Of a DNA stretch of 64,000 nt, positions 35,025 through 44,856 are shown one piece after another; positions within the stretch are counted from its first letter, which is position 1; every line of letters begins with the position of its first letter. Position numbers and translations under genes: made by a program. Source of the DNA: an uncultured Phocaeicola sp. (GTDB taxonomy: Bacteria > Bacteroidota > Bacteroidia > Bacteroidales > Bacteroidaceae); the NCBI GenBank assembly GCA_944321015.1, contig CALUJS010000002.1:62001-126000 (forward strand). The letters run 5' to 3'. The notes beneath the pieces were generated by a model. It was not told the DNA's origin and did not search any database. It saw only the letters and a list, made by a program, of their open reading frames with translations.

Positions 35025-35465
35025 ATCCCGTTGCAAATGTGCGAGAACTCGTTGAAGGCCTTCAAAATGCTGTCGCAAGTGTGCGGCGGCTTTTTGAAGC
35101 TCGTCAAAATGCTGTTGCAAGTGTGCGGCGGCTTTTTGAAGCTCGTCAAAGTGCTGTCGCAAGTGTGCGGCGGCTTTTTGAAGCTCGTCAAAGTGCTGTT
35201 GCAAATGTGCAGCAGCTCACCGACGCCCGTCGAAATGCCGCCGCAAAATGCAGGAGCTCACCGACACCCGTCGAAATGCCGCCGCAAAATGCAGGAGCTC
35301 ATCGACGCCCGTCAAAATGCCGCCGCAAATTGCAGGAGCTCATCGATGCCCGTCGAAATGCCGCCGCAAATTGCAGGAGCTCATTGAAGCCCGTCGATGG
35401 CCGTTGCAAAAATGCAGCGGCTCGCCGACGTCCGTCGGCGGTGTTGCAAAAATGCAGGAGAGGGG
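35025..35465. repeat. 42/41/40-bp tandem array, 11 units
   Basis: A GCAAA/GCAAG element recurs at 35033, 35075, 35117, 35159, 35201, 35243, 35284, 35325, 35366, 35406 and 35446. The first steps are 42 bp, then 41, then 40. The first half has two dyads per unit (GC.G.CGCA....TGCG.C.GC and TTTTGA-N6-TCAAAA). The second half alternates CCGCAAAATGCAGGAGCTC with CGAC-N4-GTCG. It fills the gap between convergent nhaA and the DUF486 gene and makes long repetitive frames on both strands that I do not call as genes. Confidence 0.93.
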
Positions 35466-35490
35466 TCGGAATAAGTTTTTGGGGGGAACG

Positions 35491-35859
35491 CTATTTCATG
35501 AACACGAAGTAGACGGCCAGAATCAGGCAGCAGAAAGCGGCCAGGTGGTTCCAGTGGAGCGACTCGCCCCGGAAGAACACCGTGGTGAAGATGGTGAAGA
35601 TGATGAGCGTGATGACCTCTTGGATGACCTTCAGCTGCATGAGCGAGAACGGTCCGCCGTTGCCCGAGAATCCGATGCGGTTGGCCGGAATCTGACAGGA
35701 ATATTCGGCCAAGGCAATGAACCACGAGAACAGGATGACGCCGAAGAGCGGCCAGTTGGAGATGACCTTCATTTCCTGAAGTTTCAGATGCCCGTACCAT
35801 GCGAAGGTCATGAAGATGTTGGATACCACGAGCAGTAAAATGGTGTATACGCCGGTCAT
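35491..35859 (-). CDS. DUF486 / DMT-family small membrane protein
   Basis: 122 aa with four membrane segments and the conserved middle SWFIALAEYSCQIPANRIG, diagnostic of DUF486, a branch of the drug/metabolite transporter superfamily. Its start overlaps the stop of the upstream TtcA-like gene by 4 bp (ATGA), indicating coupled translation. Transport substrate unknown. Confidence 0.88.
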   Translation of the reverse strand: MTGVYTILLLVVSNIFMTFAWYGHLKLQEMKVISNWPLFGVILFSWFIALAEYSCQIPANRIGFSGNGGPFSLMQLKVIQEVITLIIFTIFTTVFFRGESLHWNHLAAFCCLILAVYFVFMK

Positions 35860-36611
35860 AATGTGTGATTGGATTTAGATGGTAATGATTCTTCCTGAAT
35901 GTTGGTCATGCTGCCCCACAGGCTGTAGCGCGCTTCGGGATTCAACGTCTCCAGCCGTCGGAGCACCTCTTTCATCTGCGCGCGGTTCGACTGCGTTTCG
36001 TAGGGGCAGTTTTTCATCTGCTTGCGATAGCCGCGCAGCGCGGCCAGCTCCTCCAGGTCGCTTTCGTGAACGAGGCAGAGCGGGCGGATGATGGTCATGT
36101 CGAACTTGCGCATGGCGAGCTTGGGCGGCATGGCTGCAAATGCGCCCTGAAAGGTGATGTTCATCAGCAGCGTCTGCAGGATGTCGTCCATGTGATGGCC
36201 TAGGGCAATCTTGTTGCAACCGTGCTCCTTGGCAACCGTGAACAGGGCCTTGCGCCGGTTCCACGAGCAGAGGAAGCAGGGCGATTTGCGGGTGTCGGTG
36301 GAGGGGTCGAAGCCCGACCGCGCGTGTATGAAAGGTACGCCCAGCTCCGCGCAGAAGTCGCGCAGGTAGTCCAAGTCGGCCTGATAGGGGATGTTGGACA
36401 TGCTCACGTGAGCGGCCAGCAGTGAGAAACGGGGCTTGAAGATGCGCGCGCGGTGGGCCAGCAGTTCCAGCAGCGCCATCGAGTCCTTGCCGCCCGACAG
36501 GGCCACAAGCACCTTGTCGCCGTCGTCAATCAGGCCGTATTGCACCATGCCTTTGGCCAGACGCTGACGGATGCGCCGCAGGAGTTTGTCTTCAGTGGTG
36601 AGTGTTGCCAT
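35856..36611 (-). CDS. TtcA-like PP-loop ATPase (tRNA 2-thiolation family)
   Basis: 251 aa from the ATG at 36611 (MATLTTEDKLLRRI). PP-loop motif VALSGGKDSMALLE near 35-48. A CxxC pair in SPCFLCSWNRRKAL (about 115) and IALGHHMDDILQTLLMN are as in TtcA, which thiolates C32 of tRNA. Bacteroidales members are often annotated only as ATP-binding TtcA/TilS-family proteins, so the exact tRNA position is not certain. Promoter box at 36639-36646. Confidence 0.87.
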   Translation of the reverse strand: MATLTTEDKLLRRIRQRLAKGMVQYGLIDDGDKVLVALSGGKDSMALLELLAHRARIFKPRFSLLAAHVSMSNIPYQADLDYLRDFCAELGVPFIHARSGFDPSTDTRKSPCFLCSWNRRKALFTVAKEHGCNKIALGHHMDDILQTLLMNITFQGAFAAMPPKLAMRKFDMTIIRPLCLVHESDLEELAALRGYRKQMKNCPYETQSNRAQMKEVLRRLETLNPEARYSLWGSMTNIQEESLPSKSNHTL

Positions 36612-36638
36612 TATGGGGTACGTTTCAAAAACAGGCTG

Positions 36639-36675
36639 CAAAATTACAGCATTTCGGATAATCTTCGTACTTTTG
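36639..36675. promoter_or_regulatory. Divergent promoter region, TtcA-like gene and TPR/PD40 gene
   Basis: Minus-strand box TAATTTTG (36639-36646) serves the TtcA-like gene, 27 bp before its ATG. Plus-strand box TACTTTTG (36668-36675) serves the TPR/PD40 gene, 34 bp before its ATG at 36710. Confidence 0.55.
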
Positions 36676-36709
36676 GACAGTGTTTATATCGACTAAAGAA
36701 CGACTTATC

Positions 36710-38110
36710 ATGAAGAAGAAATACCTGCTCTGTCTGCTGGCCCTGGCCGGCTCCGTCGTGTCCGGCGCGCAAACGCTCGGCAAGGCCCGCGAACTGTTCC
36801 GCCAGGGTAAGTATGCCGAGGCCATTCCCACATTTCAAAAGCTGGTGAAGCAAAGTCCGTCCAATGCCAACTACAACTATTGGTATGGCGCATGTTGCAT
36901 GGAGACGGGACGCGACTCGCTGGCCATGCCCTATCTGGAAAAGGCGGTGAAGCGCAAAGTGCTCGATGCCTATCCTTATCTCATCGAGCTTCAGATGAAC
37001 CGCTACCGTTATGACGACGCCGTGGAAACGGGGGAGAACTACGTCGAGTTGCTGAGCGCGCGCAAGCGCGACACGGCCGAGGCCGAAGCCACGCTGGCCC
37101 GTGCGCGGGCCGCCTCGCTGATGCTCAAGGGCACGGAGCGCGTCTGCGTGGTAGACAGCTTTGTGGTGGACAAGGCCGATTTCCTTTCTGCTTACCGCAT
37201 TGACCCGGAAAGCGGCACCCTGACGGGCAAGGACAGCACCGCGACCTATGAGAACGAGCTGGGCTTGCGCCGTTACCTGTCTGTTGCCCGAAACGCGCGC
37301 ACCACGCTCTACTCCAGCGACAAATTGCTCGACGAGTGGACTGCTCCCCGTCCGCTGGACGGCCTGCCCGACGACGGCAACAACAACTATCCCTACGTGC
37401 TGGCCGATGGGACTACGCTCTATTTCGCCAACGACGGCAGTCAGTCGCTTGGCGGATACGACATCTTTGTAACCCGGCTCAACACGGAAACGGGCCGCTT
37501 CCTGAAACCCGAGAACTTGGGTATGCCCTACAATTCGCCCGCCAATGACTACATGATGGTCATCGACGAATACAACAATCTGGGTTGGTTCGCCTCCGAC
37601 CGTTATCAACCGGAGGGGAAGGTGTGTGTGTATGTTTTTGTCCCCAATGAATCCCGCCGCACGTTTGATTACGAGCAAGATGGCGACAGTCTCGTCATAG
37701 CCCGCGCCCGCTTGGACAACATACGTTCCACCTGGGATGAGCCCGATGTGGCCGCGGCAGCCCTTGCCCGGCTGGAGGCCGTGGTCGGCGCGCAGGTGTC
37801 CGCCAACGTGCAACACGATTTTGAGTTTGTCGTCGACGATGCCCGCACGTATTACCGTTGGGACGATTTCCGTTCGCCCGAAGCGCAACGCCTCTATCGC
37901 CAATATCTCCGCATGCGTCAAGAGCTGTTTGCGCTAGGTGACAAGCTCGACGGCTTGCGCGCTCGCTATGCCTCGGCTCCAGAGAACGACAAGGCGCGCC
38001 TGTCTCCCGAAATACTCGACCTGGAAAGCCGTTTGGAGCAGAAGAGCGGCGAGTTGGAAGCCTTGGAGATAAAGGCGCGCAATACCGAAATAGCACATAC
38101 GAACCGATAA
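36710..38110 (+). CDS. TPR and PD40 beta-propeller envelope protein
   Basis: 466 aa from the ATG at 36710, giving a signal peptide (KKKYLLCLLALAGSVVSGAQ). Residues 22-130 form TPR helices (ARELFRQGKYAEAIPTFQKL). About 170-330 hold WD40-like/PD40 blades (NNNYPYVLADGTTLYFANDG, SLGGYDIFVTR, NNLGWFASDRYQPEG). The end is a coiled coil (about 400-466). This TPR-PD40 layout resembles outer-membrane-associated proteins such as PorE or the PorW group, but there is no OmpA-like domain. Role unknown. Followed after 11 bp by the NfeD gene. Confidence 0.8.
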   Translation: MKKKYLLCLLALAGSVVSGAQTLGKARELFRQGKYAEAIPTFQKLVKQSPSNANYNYWYGACCMETGRDSLAMPYLEKAVKRKVLDAYPYLIELQMNRYRYDDAVETGENYVELLSARKRDTAEAEATLARARAASLMLKGTERVCVVDSFVVDKADFLSAYRIDPESGTLTGKDSTATYENELGLRRYLSVARNARTTLYSSDKLLDEWTAPRPLDGLPDDGNNNYPYVLADGTTLYFANDGSQSLGGYDIFVTRLNTETGRFLKPENLGMPYNSPANDYMMVIDEYNNLGWFASDRYQPEGKVCVYVFVPNESRRTFDYEQDGDSLVIARARLDNIRSTWDEPDVAAAALARLEAVVGAQVSANVQHDFEFVVDDARTYYRWDDFRSPEAQRLYRQYLRMRQELFALGDKLDGLRARYASAPENDKARLSPEILDLESRLEQKSGELEALEIKARNTEIAHTNR

Positions 38111-38121
38111 ACTTTCAGCTC

Positions 38122-38625
38122 ATGGACTTACTGCTTATTATAACCGCTTTAGTCGTCGGTCTCATCCTGTTGGTGGCCGAAGTCTATCTCTTTCCCGGCA
38201 TCAGCATCGCCGGCATAGGAGCCACAATCTGCCTTATCTTTGCCAACGTCTATGCTTACGTTCATTTGGGAACGCAAGCGTGTGTGGCAACGTTTCTTGT
38301 TACGCTTGTGGCCGGTGGCGGCATCCTGTTGTGGGTGTTTCGTTCACACGCCATCGAGCGGCGGGCCCTCACCGAAGACATCGCTTCGACTGTGGCCGAC
38401 GACAGAGCCTATCAGCCTCGTCCGGGCGACCGCGGCACGGCGCTTACCCGCCTGGCGCTCATCGGCAATGCCGAGATAGAGGGACACGTCGTGGAAGTGA
38501 AGTCGGCCGACGGCTTTATTGACGAGCGCACCCCCATCGTGGTGAGCCGTGTGGACGACGGCATCATCCTCGTGGTTCCCTTTGTCGAAGCTCAAGCAGA
38601 ACATTCATCAATCATTAACCCATAA
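38122..38625 (+). CDS. NfeD-like membrane protein
   Basis: 167 aa. Three or four N-terminal membrane helices (about 3-75, [16 protein letters not shown]), then a soluble OB-fold-like C-terminal domain (about 100-160, [20 protein letters not shown]). NfeD proteins accompany flotillins and help organise membrane microdomains; here floA follows after 14 bp. This is the short form without the ClpP-like protease domain. Confidence 0.9.
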   Translation: MDLLLIITALVVGLILLVAEVYLFPGISIAGIGATICLIFANVYAYVHLGTQACVATFLVTLVAGGGILLWVFRSHAIERRALTEDIASTVADDRAYQPRPGDRGTALTRLALIGNAEIEGHVVEVKSADGFIDERTPIVVSRVDDGIILVVPFVEAQAEHSSIINP

Positions 38626-38639
38626 AAACACTCTTTACT

Positions 38640-39635
38640 ATGGAAATGCTCATTCCTGTAGTCCTCATCGTAGGCGTCATCATTTTCCTGGCCATTGTGT
38701 TGCACTACATTCCCTTCCTGTTGTGGTTGTCGGCCAAGGCCTCGGGCGTACACATCTCGTTGGTGCAGTTGTTCCTCATGCGCATCCGCAATGTGCCGCC
38801 GGCCGTCATCGTGCAGGCCCTCATCGAAGCCCACAAGGCCGGATTGCAGTTCATCACCCGCGACGGTCTGGAGGCCCACTATCTGGCAGGCGGACATGTG
38901 GCCAAGGTGGTACATGCGCTCGTGTCGGCAGCCAAGGCGAACATCGAGCTGTCGTTTCAAATGGCAACGGCCATAGACCTTGCCGGACGCGATGTGTTCG
39001 AGGCCGTGCAGATGTCGGTCAATCCCAAGGTCATCGACACTCCGCCCGTGACGGCAGTGGCAAAAGACGGCATTCAGCTCATTGCGAAAGCCCGTGTCAC
39101 GGTGCGTGCCAACATCCGTCAGCTGGTGGGCGGGGCAGGCGAGGACACGGTGCTGGCCCGCGTGGGCGAAGGCATTGTGTCGTCCATCGGCTCGTCGGAA
39201 AATCACAAGTCGGTGCTTGAGAATCCTGATTCCATCTCCAAACTCGTGCTGCGTAAGGGGCTGGATGCCGGTACGGCTTTTGAGATACTGTCCATTGACA
39301 TTGCCGACATCGACATCGGGCGCAACATCGGCGCGGCCCTTCAGATAGACCAGGCCAACGCCGACAAGAACATAGCGCAGGCCAAAGCGGAAGAGCGTCG
39401 CGCCATGGCCGTGGCCAGCGAGCAGGAAATGCGCGCCAAGGCCGAAGAAGCGCGTGCCATGGTGATACAGGCCGAAGCCGAAGTGCCCAAGGCCATGGCG
39501 GAGGCCTTCCGTTCGGGCAATCTGGGCATTATGGATTACTATCGCATGAAGAACATCGAGGCCGACACCCGGATGCGCGACAACATTGCCCATCCCGCAC
39601 AGCAGACCTCCGCGACCACGCAGCCCGGCAAGTAA
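38640..39635 (+). CDS. floA: Flotillin-like protein FloA
   Basis: 331 aa. One N-terminal membrane anchor (about 5-27), an SPFH-type region with [37 protein letters not shown] and [21 protein letters not shown], then an Ala/Glu-rich coiled coil (about 240-300, [20 protein letters not shown]). These are FloA/UPF0365 signatures. FloA forms membrane platforms that affect fluidity and membrane-protein function. In an operon with the NfeD-like gene. Confidence 0.95.
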   Translation: MEMLIPVVLIVGVIIFLAIVLHYIPFLLWLSAKASGVHISLVQLFLMRIRNVPPAVIVQALIEAHKAGLQFITRDGLEAHYLAGGHVAKVVHALVSAAKANIELSFQMATAIDLAGRDVFEAVQMSVNPKVIDTPPVTAVAKDGIQLIAKARVTVRANIRQLVGGAGEDTVLARVGEGIVSSIGSSENHKSVLENPDSISKLVLRKGLDAGTAFEILSIDIADIDIGRNIGAALQIDQANADKNIAQAKAEERRAMAVASEQEMRAKAEEARAMVIQAEAEVPKAMAEAFRSGNLGIMDYYRMKNIEADTRMRDNIAHPAQQTSATTQPGK

Positions 39636-39673
39636 ACAGCCGGGATTGTAACACCTTTAAAAGACGAAAAACC

Positions 39674-40552
39674 ATGAAACAACCCATAGCAGCATCGGAA
39701 CTGATTCTCAATGCAGACGGTTCCGTGTTTCATCTGCATCTGCTTCCCGCGCAATTGGCCTCGCGCGTCATTCTGGTGGGCGACCCCGGGCGCGTCTCGC
39801 TTGTGGCCTCCCATTTTGAAACGCGCGAATGCGATGTGCAAAGTCGCGAATTTCACACCATCACGGGGTGTTACCGCGGAAAACGCATCAGCGTGGTCTC
39901 CACGGGAATAGGGTGTGACAACATCGACATCGTGATGAACGAGCTGGATGCATTGGCAAACATAGACCTTCACACCCGTTGCTTGAAAGAACAGCCTTCT
40001 TCGCTCGACATCGTTCGCATAGGCACCTGCGGAGGATTGCAGCCGGATACGCCGTTGGGCACGTTCATCTGTTCGGAGATATCCATCGGGTTGGACGGCC
40101 TGCTGAATTATTACGCCGGACGCGACGATGTGTGCGACCCGGATCTGGAACAAGCCTTCCTGGCTCACATGGGGTGGACCGGTTCGCAGTGCACGGCTCA
40201 TCCCTATGCCATTCATGCCGATGCCGCTTTGGCCGAACAGATAGCCGGAAAGGACATGGCGCGCGGCATTACGCTTTCGGCCGGCGGATTTTACGGGCCT
40301 CAGGGGCGCAGCCTGCGTCTTTCCCTGGCCGATCCGGAGCAGAATGCCAAGGTCGAGCGGTTTGTCCACGGCGGACGGCGCATCATGAACTACGAGATGG
40401 AAAGCTCGGCCGTGGCCGGACTGGCCCGTTTGTTGGGGCATCGCGCCGTGACGACGTGTATGGTCGTGGCCAACCGCTATGCCGGGCAGGCCAACGCCGA
40501 CTATAAGGGCGATATTGATAATCTCATCGCGCTTGTTCTGGAGCGCATTTAA
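39674..40552 (+). CDS. Nucleoside phosphorylase (PNP/UDP family)
   Basis: 292 aa. Family features: VGDPGRVSLVASHFE near 34, STGIGCDNIDIVMNEL, RIGTCGGLQ in the middle and MESSAVAGLARLLG near the C-terminus. These proteins split nucleosides with phosphate to base and ribose-1-phosphate. Closest in feel to uridine phosphorylase, but the specificity cannot be read with confidence. It follows floA by 38 bp and ends at a strong terminator. Confidence 0.85.
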   Translation: MKQPIAASELILNADGSVFHLHLLPAQLASRVILVGDPGRVSLVASHFETRECDVQSREFHTITGCYRGKRISVVSTGIGCDNIDIVMNELDALANIDLHTRCLKEQPSSLDIVRIGTCGGLQPDTPLGTFICSEISIGLDGLLNYYAGRDDVCDPDLEQAFLAHMGWTGSQCTAHPYAIHADAALAEQIAGKDMARGITLSAGGFYGPQGRSLRLSLADPEQNAKVERFVHGGRRIMNYEMESSAVAGLARLLGHRAVTTCMVVANRYAGQANADYKGDIDNLIALVLERI

Positions 40553-40569
40553 GGACACGCATGTATTGG

Positions 40570-40594
40570 GCGGCTCTTCGGAGCCGCTTTTTTT
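40570..40594 (+). terminator. Rho-independent terminator after the nucleoside phosphorylase
   Basis: Stem GCGGCTC/GAGCCGC with a TTCG tetraloop followed by T7, 18 bp after the stop codon. A textbook terminator. Confidence 0.92.
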
Positions 40595-40673
40595 GATTGT
40601 TGCCCGAAGATGTTTAAACCTTCCGTGGAAGATACTTGAATGTTCGGCGGAAGGTTGGGGAAGGGGTACAAAG

Positions 40674-40719
40674 AAAAAGAATCAAGCACCGCCGTTGTGG
40701 CCTGTGCTTGATTCTTTTT
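40674..40719. terminator. Bidirectional terminator between convergent genes
   Basis: Sixteen-bp perfect inverted repeat AAAAAGAATCAAGCAC (40674-40689) with its complement at 40704-40719. A-run and T-run tails let it work in both directions. It lies 32 bp beyond the stop of the PiT gene, which runs the other way. Confidence 0.88.
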
Positions 40720-40750
40720 GCTTTCGGATGTGTCAGTGCTTCGGCGAAGC

Positions 40751-43015
40751 TTAATTCTCTTCCGAAGCCTCGTATTCGTTTGTTTGGAAGCGGCGTGCCG
40801 CACGCAGCAGATGGCGTAAAGAGCTTACCAACTCCTGCGTCTCCTGCAAGATGTTCAGATAGACGTATGACACTGTGAGGTTGCTTTTCTCGTCCTGCAT
40901 GCGGTTCATTTGCAGTTTGCGGGTGCGCGAGAGTGCCTCTTTCAGGCGGTCGCATTCGGCGCGTATCTCGTCCACTTCGTCATAATGTCCTTGCGTGATG
41001 ACCTCATGCGTGCGCTTCAGCAGGAACACCAGCGTGTCGCGCAGCGGGATGAATTCTTTGACCAGCTCCTTGGGCATGGGCTTGAAGTTGTTGTCCACGT
41101 GCTCTTCGCAAGGTTCACAGATGCGTCGCAAGCAGTACATGATTTGCTGGCAGCTGTTGCTTCCCAGATGGAACCACGTGTTCTTTTCGATGGCGATTTC
41201 CTTGTCAATGCGTTGCAAGCCCACCATCTCCTTGCGGCGCATTTTCTTCAGCGTGCTCTTTTCTGCACGGAGGGCCGCGTCGGCACGTCGCAGGCTGCGG
41301 AGGTCGTCGTTGACAAAGCCGTCGGTGATTTGGGTGTAGGTGTTAACCACGAAGTCCAGGTAGATGGACTGATTGTCGGCAATGTGACGGCAGAGCAGGT
41401 TCAGGGTCTCTTTCTTGTCCTTGGAAGCCACAATCTGGCGGAACAAGTCGTCGGGCACCTCGGCTTTCAGCTTCTTGTTATATTTCTTGTGGCTGTAAAT
41501 CAGGCGGGCGATGGCCACGCCAATCATGATGACGATGGCAACCACGCCTCCGAAATACATGACGAGGGTGATGGTGAGACAGAACAGGAAAGCGGCTCCG
41601 GCCGTGATAAACCAGCCGCCGATGACCGACAGCACGCCGGTGATGCGGAACACGGCGCTCTCACGCCCCCAGGCGCGGTCGGCGAGCGAGGAACCCATGG
41701 CCACCATGAATGCCACGTAGGTGGTTGAGAGAGGCAGTTTCAGCGAAGTACCCAAGGCAATGAGCAAGCCGGCGAGCACGAGGTTGACCGAGGCACGCAC
41801 GAGGTCGAATGCGGCGCCGTTGGCCAGGATGATTTCGTCTTGATTGAAACGCTTGCCGACCCATGTGCGGAGCGATACCGGAGTGACGCTGATAATGGCG
41901 TGGTAGGCATTGGTGGCCGTGCGGACGATGGTGCGGGCCATGCGCGAGGAACCGAACATCTCGTCGCCTACGTCCTGACGGGCCAGGTCGACCGAGGTCT
42001 TCACCACGTTGTGCGCTTTTTTCGAGGTGGTCAGCGAGATGACCATCACGACGCCGGCGGCTGCCAGGAAGTAGAAGGGCGTGTGGGCCGACTCATTGAG
42101 CGCGCCCATCATGTGCGTGGTCACGTCGCCTCCGCCTGCGGCCATATAGTCCTGATAGGAGGAGAATCCGGCCAAGGGCACACCGATGAAGTTGACGAGG
42201 TCGTTGCCTGCGAACGACATGGCCAGGGCGAACGTGCCCAGCAGCACAACCACCTTGAATATGTTGACCTTCATCCAATGCAGGATTTGCATGAGCAATG
42301 TAAAGCCTATGAGACCGAAGACGATGAATTCCATGCTGTGGCTGTCCAGATAGTGTTGCATGTCGGGTGTCATGAAGCTCATGTCGCGTACACCCTTTAC
42401 CAGCATGAAGTAGCAGATGGCCGTGGCGGCGATGCCTCCGAACAGGCCTATGCGCCATTTGAGGTGCGACTTATAGTTGAATGTGAAAATGAGACGTGCC
42501 AGGAATTGGACGACGGTGCCGAAGAAGAAAGCTATGGCTACCGAAACGAAGATGGCTATGATGACCGATAGGGCTTTTTCCGTGTTCATGAGGTCGGCCA
42601 GGCTGAGGCCGGTGGTGTCGTGGGCCAGTTTGATGATGGTGAGGCCCGAAGTTCCTCCCAGCAGAGAGAACACCATGGATACGGTGGTGGAGGTTGGCAG
42701 GCCCAGCGAGTTGAAGATGTCCAGCAGGATAATGTCGGTCACCATCACGGCCAGGAAGATGCACATAAGTTCGTCGAAGTAAAACTGTTCCGGCCGGAAG
42801 ATGCCGTGTCGGGCAATGTCCATCATGCCGCTGCTCATTGTAGCTCCGCAAAAGATACCGATGGCGGCAATGGTCATGATTGTGCGGAAGGTGGCGGCTT
42901 TGGCGCCGATCGCCGAGTTGAGGAAGTTCACGGCGTCATTACTGACTCCGACCCACAGGTCAAACACGGCCAGCATGAATAGGAAAATGACTAGTCCTAA
43001 ATAAATAGTTTCCAT
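40751..43015 (-). CDS. Inorganic phosphate transporter, PiT family, with C-terminal PhoU-like extension
   Basis: 754 aa. The N-terminal about 510 residues are membrane-embedded PHO4 repeats: VGVSNDAVNFLNSAIGAKAA and GLPTSTTVSMVFSLLGG in the first half, AGNDLVNFIGVPLAGF and LKLPLSTTYVAFMVAMG in the second. The last about 240 residues are soluble, helical and charged, resembling PhoU/DUF47 regulators. This long form is common in Bacteroidetes. It imports phosphate with a cation. Promoter box at 43048-43055. Confidence 0.92.
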   Translation of the reverse strand: METIYLGLVIFLFMLAVFDLWVGVSNDAVNFLNSAIGAKAATFRTIMTIAAIGIFCGATMSSGMMDIARHGIFRPEQFYFDELMCIFLAVMVTDIILLDIFNSLGLPTSTTVSMVFSLLGGTSGLTIIKLAHDTTGLSLADLMNTEKALSVIIAIFVSVAIAFFFGTVVQFLARLIFTFNYKSHLKWRIGLFGGIAATAICYFMLVKGVRDMSFMTPDMQHYLDSHSMEFIVFGLIGFTLLMQILHWMKVNIFKVVVLLGTFALAMSFAGNDLVNFIGVPLAGFSSYQDYMAAGGGDVTTHMMGALNESAHTPFYFLAAAGVVMVISLTTSKKAHNVVKTSVDLARQDVGDEMFGSSRMARTIVRTATNAYHAIISVTPVSLRTWVGKRFNQDEIILANGAAFDLVRASVNLVLAGLLIALGTSLKLPLSTTYVAFMVAMGSSLADRAWGRESAVFRITGVLSVIGGWFITAGAAFLFCLTITLVMYFGGVVAIVIMIGVAIARLIYSHKKYNKKLKAEVPDDLFRQIVASKDKKETLNLLCRHIADNQSIYLDFVVNTYTQITDGFVNDDLRSLRRADAALRAEKSTLKKMRRKEMVGLQRIDKEIAIEKNTWFHLGSNSCQQIMYCLRRICEPCEEHVDNNFKPMPKELVKEFIPLRDTLVFLLKRTHEVITQGHYDEVDEIRAECDRLKEALSRTRKLQMNRMQDEKSNLTVSYVYLNILQETQELVSSLRHLLRAARRFQTNEYEASEEN

Positions 43016-43047
43016 AAAAAAGATGTATTATTATAAAAATCACGCTG

Positions 43048-43055
43048 CAAAGATA
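43048..43055 (-). promoter_or_regulatory. Promoter of the PiT gene
   Basis: TATCTTTG on the minus strand with ATTG 19 bp further upstream (one mismatch from TTTG), 32 bp before the start codon. Confidence 0.55.
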
Positions 43056-43118
43056 CGTCATCCTCGCCAATCGACAATGTTACACATGTTACAATCGTGT
43101 TACAAAGTTACATTCCTG

Positions 43119-44783
43119 TTACAAAAAAGCCATGAGGAGCACTTGGATTACAATGACCCGCAGGAACATGCAAAACGGGTATACGGTGGCATAGGACACC
43201 GATGGGGCGTCGCCCGGCGTAATGTCGTTGGCATAGTTGAGCGCCATCGGGTTGGCCATGCTGCCACACAGCATGCCGCTCACCGCGCCGAAATCCATCC
43301 GCCACATGCGGCAGGCAAGCAGTGCCATGACGACCACCGGCACGAAGGTCAATACGAAGCCGATGCCAATCCACAACAGCCCTTCCGGCCGGAATACCGT
43401 GTCGAAGAAATGGGCACCTGCGTCCAGACCCAGACAGGCCAGATAGATGGCCAGTCCTAACGCGCGCAGCATGAGGTTGGCGCTGTGTGTGGTGTAGGTT
43501 ATCATGTGGAGTCTGGGGCCGAACGTGCCGATGAGAATGCCCACCACGATGGGGCCTCCGGCCAGGCCCAGCCGCACGGGAAGTTCCACGCCCGGCACCG
43601 GGATGGGGATGGAGCCCAGGGCCAGTCCCAGCGTGATGCCGATGAATATCGAAACCAGATTGGGCTCTTTCAGGCTTTTCACCGCGTTGCCCAGCACCTT
43701 CTCCACGTTGTGCACCGCCGGAGCCTCGCCCACCACGGTCAGGCGGTCGCCCACCTGAAGCACCAGATCCGGCGTGGCAAGCAGCTGGATGCCCGAACGG
43801 TAGATGCGCGTGATGTTGATGCCGTAGGCGTTGCGCAAGCGCAGGGAGCCCAGCTTCTTGCCGTTTATCTCGTGCCGGGTCACGATGATGCGCTTTGACA
43901 CCATCTTGCTGTCGATGGCGTCCCAGTCGATGTCTTTCTTGTTCCAGTCGGTATTTTCCTGACGGCCGAAGAGCATGGCCAGGGCCGAGGCGTCGCGCTC
44001 CTGGGTGATGACTAGCAGGCGGTCGCCTTCGCGCAGCTCCGTGTCGAAGGTGGGGATGCTCACGTTGCCGTCGCGCCACAGACGCGACACGACGAAGCGG
44101 CACATCGTGTGCGATGCCACGTCTTTCAGGTTTTTGCCATAGATGCCGGGATTCTGCACCTGATAGGCCGCGATATACGTCTGGTTATGCTCGTCGGAAT
44201 CCGATGTGGCAGCCTCCGGCCTGCGCGCCAGCAGCTTGCGGCATACGGCCAGGGCCAGAATGACTCCCACTACGCCCAGCGGATAGGTCACGGCACAACC
44301 CAGGGCTGCGCCGCTGCTGTCGAGCCCCAGCTGTTTCAGAGCCTGCTGTGCGGCTCCCAGGGCCGGCGTGTTGGTCGTCGCGCCACACAGGATGCCGGCC
44401 ATGTCGGGCAGGGACACCGTGGTCATCCGGCAGATGGCCAGCGCCATGACGGTGCCCAGCAGTACGACGCCGGCTCCCAGCATGTTCAGCCGCAGGCCTC
44501 CCGTGCGGAAGGAGCTGAAGAAGCCCGGTCCGACCTGCAGCCCCAGGGCATAGACGAAAAGCACCAGCCCGAAACTTTCGGCGTAGGTCAGCATGTCGGC
44601 GTCGACCGACAAGCCGAGATGTCCGGCCAGGATGCCCATGAAAAACACGAAGGTCACGCCCAGCGACACACCCCACACGCGGATACGTCCCAGCGTAAGT
44701 CCCACGGCCGACAGCAGCGAAATGACCGCCACCGCCTGCAATGCCGAGTGGGCCAGCAGGGTGTCATTAATCCAATCCATCAT
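43119..44783 (-). CDS. YidE/AspT-type transporter with RCK_C (TrkA-C) domains
   Basis: 554 aa. Two membrane halves, each an AspT/YidE/YbjL duplication domain (GLVLFVYALGLQVGPGFFSSF in the first, LGLAIYLACLGLDAGAHFF in the second), flank two cytoplasmic RCK_C modules (about 205-375, EGDRLLVITQERDASAL and VGDRLTVVGEAPAV). The family includes the aspartate:alanine exchanger AspT, but most members have unknown substrates. The product is a clear paralogue of 51540-53210, about 7 kb away on the same strand. Promoter box at 44814-44821. Confidence 0.9.
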   Translation of the reverse strand: MMDWINDTLLAHSALQAVAVISLLSAVGLTLGRIRVWGVSLGVTFVFFMGILAGHLGLSVDADMLTYAESFGLVLFVYALGLQVGPGFFSSFRTGGLRLNMLGAGVVLLGTVMALAICRMTTVSLPDMAGILCGATTNTPALGAAQQALKQLGLDSSGAALGCAVTYPLGVVGVILALAVCRKLLARRPEAATSDSDEHNQTYIAAYQVQNPGIYGKNLKDVASHTMCRFVVSRLWRDGNVSIPTFDTELREGDRLLVITQERDASALAMLFGRQENTDWNKKDIDWDAIDSKMVSKRIIVTRHEINGKKLGSLRLRNAYGINITRIYRSGIQLLATPDLVLQVGDRLTVVGEAPAVHNVEKVLGNAVKSLKEPNLVSIFIGITLGLALGSIPIPVPGVELPVRLGLAGGPIVVGILIGTFGPRLHMITYTTHSANLMLRALGLAIYLACLGLDAGAHFFDTVFRPEGLLWIGIGFVLTFVPVVVMALLACRMWRMDFGAVSGMLCGSMANPMALNYANDITPGDAPSVSYATVYPFCMFLRVIVIQVLLMAFL

Positions 44784-44813
44784 GATGAAATGTCTTTTCT
44801 AGATTTTGGGCTG

Positions 44814-44821
44814 CAAAGATA
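44814..44821 (-). promoter_or_regulatory. -7 box of the first YidE/AspT-type gene
   Basis: TATCTTTG on the minus strand, 30 bp before the start codon. Confidence 0.5.
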
Positions 44822-44856
44822 GCACATATTTCCATCCGTACCGATGTCGGGAATAC

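Noticed and set aside
35025..35520. Repetitive frames of 80-157 codons on both strands
   Set aside because: Produced by the 42/41-bp array; the frame changes where the period changes, and no single frame covers the array.
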